Below are positions 58,423 through 64,000 of a stretch of DNA of 64,000 bases, piece after piece. Under the pieces are notes generated by a model that was not told the origin of the DNA, ran no database searches, and was given only the letters and a program-made list of their open reading frames with translations. This DNA is from an uncultured bacterium (GTDB lineage: Bacteria > Bacteroidota > Bacteroidia > Bacteroidales > Muribaculaceae): positions 1 through 64,000 of the forward strand of contig CAJMMT010000011.1 of NCBI GenBank assembly GCA_905214715.1, read 5' to 3'. Every line of letters starts with the position of its first letter. The first letter of the stretch is position 1. The translations under genes and the position numbers were made by a program.

Positions 58423-58496
58423 AGCCTCTTGTCGGATTCGAACCAACGACCCCGAGATTACAAATCACGTGCTCTGGCCAACTGAGCTAAAGAGGC
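58423..58496 (-). tRNA. tRNA-Thr (anticodon UGU)
   Basis: A 74-nt cloverleaf on the minus strand. The acceptor stem GCCTCTT pairs with AAGAGGC, discriminator T. The D arm is GCTC-AGTTGGCCA-GAGC; the T arm contains GGTTCGAATCC. The anticodon loop TTTGTAA has TGT at 58462-58460, reading ACA. The anticodon stem carries one T-T mismatch. No CCA is encoded. It lies 4 bases downstream of the probable SRP RNA and probably shares its promoter. Confidence 0.96.
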
Positions 58497-58500
58497 AGGC

Positions 58501-58595
58501 GGACGAGCTGTCTATATCGCACCGCTCTACTCGCTACCCTTGCTTCGGTCAAGATCTGGGGGATTTACAAGGAGCTGGTCGTACAGGACTCGCCC
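58501..58595 (-). ncRNA. ffs: Probable 4.5S signal recognition particle RNA
   Basis: A 95-nt rod-like RNA. The ends pair (GGGCGAG with CTCGTCC, one G-U), then CTGT/ACAG, ACC-A-GCTC/GAGC-GGT, CTTG/CGAG and CCC/GGG. The core CCCCCAG...AGCAAGGGTAGC and the 3' segment AGCGGTGCGA have the layout and spacing of bacterial small SRP RNAs. The apical loop is not the usual GGAA tetraloop; UC-UUGACC-GA is the best local pairing. A perfect promoter precedes it. The assignment rests on memory of the family and on hand folding. Confidence 0.7.
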
Positions 58596-58606
58596 ATATG
58601 TGTCTG

Positions 58607-58636
58607 CAAAGTTAACGCTTTATTTCAACTCTGCAA
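58607..58636 (-). promoter_or_regulatory. Promoter of the SRP RNA-tRNA unit
   Basis: Minus-strand TTTTTTG, with its TTG at 58636-58634, then 19 nt, then TAACTTTG (58614-58607). Both elements match the Bacteroidetes consensus. The expected start is about 58600, at the 5' end of the RNA. The remaining bases to the rnr stop (58637-58729) are AT-rich and hold nothing else. Confidence 0.8.
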
Positions 58637-58729
58637 AAAAATCAGCTTATTTTTTATCCTAATTTTTCTAAAAATTATTCTTATTCTTCAAGAATATATT
58701 TATAATCAATTAGTTGCCACACATTGCAA

Positions 58730-60967
58730 TTATCCCTTCCTGCGACGACCGCCCTTCTTGCGGTCGCGAGGCTGATTGCGTCCGTGCCCTTTATTGCTTG
58801 AAAGGGGCTTGTTAGGGTTGCCGAGGTCGTCGATCAGGGCGAAGTCAAGCTGCTTACGGTCAAGGTCGGCACGGGCAACCTGCACTTTCACCTTGTCGCC
58901 GAGAGTATAGGTGTTGTGGTGCTTGCGCCCCACAAGCCTGTAGTTCTTCTCGTCGTAATCATAGTAGTCGTCGGCAAGGTCGCGCACGGGCACCAGACCC
59001 TCGCACATGTTTTCTACAAGCTCCACATACAGGCCCCATTCCGTAACACCGGAAATGACACCTTCGTATATCTCTCCCATGCGGTCGCGCATGTACTCCA
59101 CCTGCTTGTAACGTATGGATGCACGCTCGGCATTGGCCGCAAGCTGCTCCATGTCGCTCGAATGCTTGCACTGGTCCTCGAGTTTCATCTTCTCGACGCT
59201 GCGGCCTCCCTGGGCGTAACGCTCCAGCAAACGATGGACCATCATGTCGGGATAACGTCTTATGGGCGACGTGAAGTGGGTGTAATACTCTTCGGCGAGT
59301 CCGTAGTGGCCTACATTGTCGGTGCTGTACATGGCCTTGGCCATGGAGCGGATGGCGAGCATAGAGAGCATGTTGGCCTCCCCTTTTCCCTTTACGTCGC
59401 GCAACAGCCGGTTAAGGCTCTTGTTAACTTTGCGGGCCTGCCCGTCGGCATCTATCTTGTAGCCGAAACGCGAGGCGATGGTGCTCAGGTTGCTCAGTTT
59501 CTCGGCATCAGGATTGTCGTGTATACGGTATACGAACGGTTTCGCCTTCTTCCCTTTCGGAACGGCTCCTATCGAACGCGCCACGGCTACGTTGGCCAAC
59601 AACATGAATTCCTCTATGAGCTTGTTGGAGTCTTTGGCCTCCTTGAAGTACACGCTCAGCGGCTTGCCGCTATCGTCTATCTCGAAGCGCACTTCCGCTC
59701 TTTCGAATTCCAATGCACCCGCATCGTAACGACGACGGCGAATCTGCTTGGCGAGATGGTTCAGCGTGTTTATCTCCTTGGCATAGTCCCCCTGTCCGGT
59801 CTCTATACGTTCCTGGGCCTCTTCGTAGGTGAAGCGACGGTCCGACTTAATGACCGTGCGACCTATGCGCGAATTCTGGATTTCGGCTTTATCGTTAAGC
59901 TCGAATATGGCCGAGAAAGTAAGTTTCTCTTCATCGGGACGAAGAGAGCATATGCCGTTGCTGAGATGCTCGGGCAACATCGGTATGGTACGGTCTACCA
60001 GATACACGCTCGTGGCGCGTTTCTGGGCCTCTTTGTCGATTATCGTGTTGGGACGGACGTAATGGGTTACGTCGGCGATATGCACGCCTACCTCCCAGTT
60101 GCCGTTGGCAAGCTGGCGTATCGAGAGCGCGTCGTCGAAATCCTTGGCATCGCGCGGGTCGATGGTGAAGGTGGTTACCGCACGGAAGTCTTCGCGTTTG
60201 GCCACCTCTTCCGGTGTGATTCCGGCATCGATCTTGTCGGCGGCTTTCTCAACGTTCTCAGGATATTTGTATGGCAGTCCGAACTCGGCGAGTATGGCGT
60301 GCATCTCGGCGTTGTTCTCCCCCTTCTTGCCAAGGATATCCACGATCTCGCCACGTGGGTTCATCTCCTCGTCTTTCCAAAGGGTGATACGGGCTATAGC
60401 CTTGTCGCCGGTCTTGCCCCCTTTAAGCTTGGAACGAGGTATTATTATGTCGGCCGCTAAGAACTTGGAATCGGTTACCAGCGCGGCGTAGTCTTTCTCA
60501 ACTTTCAGGGTTCCGATAAACACCTGGTCTTTCGGTTCGATTATCTCAAGCACACGTGCTTCCGGCTCGCGGTCTTTGCGCGAGGCGGAGACCATCACGC
60601 GCACTTTGTCGCCGTTCAGCGCGTGCAGCGAGTTACGCTCGGCCACGAGTATAGGCTCGTCGTCGATCACCACGGCGTTGCGTCCGTTGGCGCGGCGCAC
60701 GAATATGCCCACGTTCTCGCTGCCTCGGTTTGCCTTGGCGCGATAACGTCCCAGGCTCACCTCCAGTATTTCATCGGCGGCCACAAGCTCGTCGAGCACG
60801 TTTATCACGTCGTTGCGATTCGCGGGGTTGGTGGCATCTATGGCAAAGGCGATCTGCTTATAGTTGAACGCCTGCTTGCTCTGCTTGGCCAGGAAATCGA
60901 GCACACGGGTCTGGATATCCCTTTTCTTCAGCTTGGGCTGTTGTGTCTTGATGTCTTTATGTTTCAT
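58730..60967 (-). CDS. rnr: Ribonuclease R
   Basis: 3'-5' exoribonuclease that degrades structured RNA. 745 residues. An N-terminal helix-turn-helix-like region (about 15-75) is followed by two cold-shock domains (about 75-245). The RNB catalytic domain (about 265-590) has TIDPRDAKDFDDALSI, which supplies the metal-binding aspartates. An S1 domain (about 635-715) and a lysine/arginine-rich tail (NQPRDRKKGGRRRKG) follow. Length and order are standard. The 198-base upstream region (60968-61165) contains direct repeats ATACTTGAAT (60983-60992, 60998-61007) and short hairpins but no gene. Confidence 0.96.
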   Translation of the reverse strand: MKHKDIKTQQPKLKKRDIQTRVLDFLAKQSKQAFNYKQIAFAIDATNPANRNDVINVLDELVAADEILEVSLGRYRAKANRGSENVGIFVRRANGRNAVVIDDEPILVAERNSLHALNGDKVRVMVSASRKDREPEARVLEIIEPKDQVFIGTLKVEKDYAALVTDSKFLAADIIIPRSKLKGGKTGDKAIARITLWKDEEMNPRGEIVDILGKKGENNAEMHAILAEFGLPYKYPENVEKAADKIDAGITPEEVAKREDFRAVTTFTIDPRDAKDFDDALSIRQLANGNWEVGVHIADVTHYVRPNTIIDKEAQKRATSVYLVDRTIPMLPEHLSNGICSLRPDEEKLTFSAIFELNDKAEIQNSRIGRTVIKSDRRFTYEEAQERIETGQGDYAKEINTLNHLAKQIRRRRYDAGALEFERAEVRFEIDDSGKPLSVYFKEAKDSNKLIEEFMLLANVAVARSIGAVPKGKKAKPFVYRIHDNPDAEKLSNLSTIASRFGYKIDADGQARKVNKSLNRLLRDVKGKGEANMLSMLAIRSMAKAMYSTDNVGHYGLAEEYYTHFTSPIRRYPDMMVHRLLERYAQGGRSVEKMKLEDQCKHSSDMEQLAANAERASIRYKQVEYMRDRMGEIYEGVISGVTEWGLYVELVENMCEGLVPVRDLADDYYDYDEKNYRLVGRKHHNTYTLGDKVKVQVARADLDRKQLDFALIDDLGNPNKPLSSNKGHGRNQPRDRKKGGRRRKG

Positions 60968-61165
60968 AAATGTAATTCTTCTATACTTGAATTTCGCATA
61001 CTTGAATATGGGCCTTTCCCGGCAGGAAAGAGCCTGTTCGCGGAGGTCTCTCCTCCACCGTCATGATTACGGCAAAATAAGCCTCCATACAGTTATAACA
61101 ATTATCAGGCCGAATTTTTGAGTTGCTCCGTCCCTTTTCCCGGTTTATTTTTCCGCATCCGTTTT

Positions 61166-62095
61166 TCAGCCTAACCCTCTTGCGGAGGCCACACGCAGCT
61201 CGTTCATCTTTTTGTGAAGTGGCTCCCGACCGTCATATTCGTTGGTATAGGAAGCGAACCAGGCAAGTTCTTTTTTGCCGAGACGGTATACCTTCGCGTC
61301 GCAAGGATCGCGGAGTCTGTCGAAGCGTGCGTCGATTTCATCGAGGGCACGATAGCGCGCCCCGACCTCTATCACCTTCTCGACCCCTTCCCCTTTCGGA
61401 GGGGCCATGCGCGATGCTTTCAGACGGTATCCCTCGTGCCATTTCACCAATGCCACCCATCCATGTGCGTATTCACGCAGAAAAATTTCCCGTTCTTGCT
61501 CCCACCGTTCAGCATATCGGGCCAGCACGGCCGCCTCATCGCCTTCCGGACTCTCGTCTCGGCGGAAGGCTTCCATCAGGGTCTGGAAACATGCCAAGGT
61601 TATACGGGTGTCGTAGTCGGCTCCATGAGCGAGATTCTCGGAAAAATCCACGCCAAGGTCTGAGGCCGTTACTGCGAGATTCTTCCGTGAGTTGAGCTCC
61701 ACACCCTGATGGCGGGTATTCTGAAGCCAATGCAAGTCACGCACGTCGACCGACGGCTTATCGGAAACCCTCTTTATCCCCTCTCTCTCGAGTGCGGTTA
61801 CGTCGTTGTCAAGGGCAAATCCCACGATTAAATCGGCCTCGTCGATTATCCGCTGTATCTTGGAACGCCACTCGGTGAAGTGAGGCTTTCCGGCCACCAT
61901 AGCCGGAGTTATATGGTGAACTGACTGCGAATGGGGCCATCGGCGATGCTCCACCGGACGGAAATACTGGTGGAACACCTGCCGTTTTGGCGCATCAACG
62001 CCCAAGGCCTCACACTGCCATATCGACAGCTCGAGTATCTCTTCCGGATAACCCGCCTCGTTGGCGAATTCCGCATCGAAACATATTATCTTCAT
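61166..62095 (-). CDS. DEDD-type 3'-5' exonuclease (DnaQ-like)
   Basis: 309 residues. The exonuclease fold begins at residue 1: DAEF (the Asp-x-Glu pair, ICFDAEFANEAGYPEEILEL), the second Asp region LIVGFALDNDVTALE, and NLAHGADYDTRITLACF with the His-x4-Asp that places it in the DEDDh group. The C-terminal 110 residues, including LVKWHEGYRLKASRM, are outside the nuclease fold and unassigned. It could be an oligoribonuclease-like or repair exonuclease. It overlaps uvrC by 4 bases (ATGA), so a DNA repair link is possible. Confidence 0.85.
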   Translation of the reverse strand: MKIICFDAEFANEAGYPEEILELSIWQCEALGVDAPKRQVFHQYFRPVEHRRWPHSQSVHHITPAMVAGKPHFTEWRSKIQRIIDEADLIVGFALDNDVTALEREGIKRVSDKPSVDVRDLHWLQNTRHQGVELNSRKNLAVTASDLGVDFSENLAHGADYDTRITLACFQTLMEAFRRDESPEGDEAAVLARYAERWEQEREIFLREYAHGWVALVKWHEGYRLKASRMAPPKGEGVEKVIEVGARYRALDEIDARFDRLRDPCDAKVYRLGKKELAWFASYTNEYDGREPLHKKMNELRVASARGLG

Positions 62096-63999
62096 TCTTG
62101 ATGGAAATGGTTATAGAGTATTCTGGCTTTGGCCGCCCCCACGGCTTCCTGCAGCTGTTCGGGAGTGGCTTCCTTTATTCGTTTCACGCTCTTGAAGGTC
62201 TTCATGAGCGTTTCGGATGTCTGCGGCCCGATTCCTTTGATTCCGTCGAGCTCGCTCTTCACCTGTCCTTTCGACCTTCTGAGCCGGTGGTGCGTTATGC
62301 CGAAACGGTGTGCTTCGTCGCGCATCGCCTGTATAACGCGCAGCGACGGACTTTTCTTGTCAATACACAAAGGAAAGGAGTCGCCGGGAAAGTATATTTC
62401 TTCAAGCCTCTTGGCTATTCCCACCAGCGCGACCTCTCCCCTTATGCCCATCTCATCGAATGCCTCGACCGCTGCGCTGAGCTGTCCTTTGCCGCCGTCC
62501 ACTACCACCATATCGGGCAACTTATCCCCTTCGGCCATCATACGGGTATAACGTCGGTGAAGCACCTCTTTCATCGATGCGAAGTCATCGGCTCCGACCA
62601 CCGTCTTGATCATAAAATGACGGTAGTCGCGTTTGCTCGGTTTGCCGTTGCGGAACACCACACAGCTGGCCACCGGGTCGGTGCCCTGTATATTGGAATT
62701 GTCGAAGCATTCCATGTGGCGGGGCTGACGCGAAAGGCGGAAATCTTTCTGCATCTGATTCATCAGACGCTCCACTCCCCTTTCGGGATCGAGAGCTTCG
62801 GCCTGTTTCTCGCGGTCTTTCATATATTGCAGGGCGTTTTTCTGCCCCACGTCCAGAATTTTCTTCTTGTCTCCCCTCGACGGCACCACGAACACGGCCC
62901 CCTCGAATTCCACATCGGGCAAAAAAGGCACGATTACTTCGCGGAATTCGCGATCGAACCTGCGTCCTATTTCGGCTATGGCCATGGAGAGCAATTCCTC
63001 GCGAGACTCGGCCAGACGTCGCCGGAATTCCATATTGAGACTCTGCACAACGGCCCCGTTGTGCAGATGCATGAAGTTGACGAAGGCATGATCGCCGCTT
63101 TCCTCGTAAGCGAACATGTCGGCATCCTCCATGTCGGTCTTGGCTATGACGCTTTTGGCATTGTATTTCTTCACAGCCTCGAATTTCTCTTTGGCCACCT
63201 GAGCCTCCTCGAATTTCCATTCGGTGCTGAGACGCTCCATCTCCTCTTTCAGATAGCGTTCCAACTGCAGAGTCTCGCCGTTAAGAATCTGCCGCACCTG
63301 TCCTATCATCCCTCCATATTCATCCTGGTTGGTCCATCCACGGCACGGGGCACCGCACTTTCCTATGTGATAATCGAGGCAGACCCGATATTTACCCTTC
63401 GCTATACCCTTTTCATCGAGGAAATGCCGGCATGAACGTATCGGGAAGATATCGCGTATAAGCTGGAGGACCACCTTCGCCGACTGGGTATTGCCGTAAG
63501 GACCGTAATATTTTCCTCCGAGTCCACGGTCGCGGGTCATGAAGACCCTCGGGAACGGTTCTTTGGTCACGACTATCCAGGGATAGGATTTATCATCTTT
63601 CAGAAGGACGTTATAGCGCGGCTGGTATTCCTTTATCATCGCGCTTTCGAGGTGCAGGGCATCCTCTTCGGAGCCGACCACGATAAAGCGCATGTCGACG
63701 ATATTGCGAACGAGAAGATTCGTGCGCACCGTGTCATGCCGGCGATTGAAGTATGACGATACCCGTCGCTTGAGACGCTTGGCCTTGCCGACGTAAATGA
63801 CATGGCCATGCCTGTCGAGATACATATAAACGCCCGGTGAATCCGGCAGATTCAGTATCTTTTCGCGCAGCTGTTTCCCGGGGCGGTTTTCCCGCAGGTC
63901 TTCCGCCGTACGGTCGGGTGTGATCTCGAGCCGGAACCCTCCGGTCTCATCTATGTCGCGCCCGATGGCACTTATTATCTCTTGCGATTTATCTTTCAC
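62092..63999 (-). CDS. uvrC: Excinuclease ABC subunit C (start near window edge)
   Basis: Makes the two incisions in nucleotide excision repair. At least 635 residues. The GIY-YIG nuclease domain (about 45-125; SPGVYMYLDRHGHVIYVGKAK) is followed by the UVR helix pair (about 230-265), the RNase H-like endonuclease (MECFDNSNIQGTDPVASCVVF) and C-terminal helix-hairpin-helix motifs (LDGIKGIGPQTSETLMKTF). The only start inside the window is a GTG at 63999-63997. About 40 residues precede the GIY-YIG domain, more than usual, so the true start may be this GTG, a later codon, or lie beyond the window. Confidence 0.93.
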   Translation of the reverse strand: MKDKSQEIISAIGRDIDETGGFRLEITPDRTAEDLRENRPGKQLREKILNLPDSPGVYMYLDRHGHVIYVGKAKRLKRRVSSYFNRRHDTVRTNLLVRNIVDMRFIVVGSEEDALHLESAMIKEYQPRYNVLLKDDKSYPWIVVTKEPFPRVFMTRDRGLGGKYYGPYGNTQSAKVVLQLIRDIFPIRSCRHFLDEKGIAKGKYRVCLDYHIGKCGAPCRGWTNQDEYGGMIGQVRQILNGETLQLERYLKEEMERLSTEWKFEEAQVAKEKFEAVKKYNAKSVIAKTDMEDADMFAYEESGDHAFVNFMHLHNGAVVQSLNMEFRRRLAESREELLSMAIAEIGRRFDREFREVIVPFLPDVEFEGAVFVVPSRGDKKKILDVGQKNALQYMKDREKQAEALDPERGVERLMNQMQKDFRLSRQPRHMECFDNSNIQGTDPVASCVVFRNGKPSKRDYRHFMIKTVVGADDFASMKEVLHRRYTRMMAEGDKLPDMVVVDGGKGQLSAAVEAFDEMGIRGEVALVGIAKRLEEIYFPGDSFPLCIDKKSPSLRVIQAMRDEAHRFGITHHRLRRSKGQVKSELDGIKGIGPQTSETLMKTFKSVKRIKEATPEQLQEAVGAAKARILYNHFHQE

Positions 64000-64000
64000 T

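Noticed and set aside
58916..60460. A 514-residue plus-strand frame
   Set aside because: It is the antisense of rnr; its composition follows the wobble positions of that gene and it has no motif.
60968..61165. Riboswitch in the rnr upstream region
   Set aside because: Only short isolated hairpins and a direct repeat are present; no known aptamer core was recognised.

Overview
The window looks like a chromosomal segment of a gut Bacteroidales bacterium, most likely a member of the Muribaculaceae (S24-7). The evidence is the recurring promoter motif TAnnTTTG, Bacteroidetes-only families (DUF4254, DUF4286, DUF4294, DUF5689, DUF6359, PCMD), the type IX secretion genes porW and porX, secreted proteins ending in a short 'GLYIVNGKK(V/I)' sorting tail, and the moderate-to-high GC of the core genes. 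The family assignment is an inference from gene content; no 16S gene is present.

Positions 1 to about 7,250 are an AT-rich accessory island. It has a tyrosine recombinase preceded by three GTGTTACC repeats, a stem-loop-rich intergenic element, four low-GC genes of unknown role (a lipoprotein, a double FGKYKGK-domain protein, a secreted protein, a NERD nuclease-like protein), an excisionase-type HTH gene with a truncated primase-helicase fragment, and an AlbA_2/HATPase regulator whose gene carries an 11-bp tandem repeat. It reads as an eroded integrative element with a cassette-like cargo.

Positions 7,450-15,080 hold three large secreted proteins with C-terminal sorting tails. Positions 15,199-21,855 hold DUF4254, an unusual in-frame fusion of a glycosyltransferase family 9 domain to a very long TPR region, an outer-membrane beta-barrel, and a small conserved protein. 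Positions 21,873-28,185 are housekeeping: LD-carboxypeptidase, radical SAM, PCMD protein, and the dapB-lepB-WbqC-DUF4294 operon. An abundant-looking OmpA/TPR lipoprotein follows, then a long palindromic repeat, a Sel1 protein and the porW-porX pair that supports and regulates type IX secretion. Another secreted protein with a 234-residue tandem repeat, acpP-fabF and korAB (2-oxoglutarate:ferredoxin oxidoreductase) come next.

Positions 44,074-53,986 are the most interesting block. It is a tight six-gene operon with two secreted endonuclease I proteins, two lipoproteins built from DUF5689/DUF6359 domains (OB-fold-like, probably nucleic-acid binding), a TonB-dependent receptor without SusD, and a secreted endonuclease/exonuclease/phosphatase. 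Just upstream is deoC (deoxyribose-5-phosphate aldolase). Together these suggest a locus for capture, digestion and use of extracellular DNA, with at least one nuclease probably exported by the type IX system regulated by PorX.

The right end has a HigBA-type toxin-antitoxin pair, a lipoprotein gene with a G9 tract in its promoter, hairpin-rich intergenic sequence, ruvC with DUF4286, tRNA-Thr(UGU) next to a probable 4.5S SRP RNA, rnr, an exonuclease and uvrC, which reaches the window edge.
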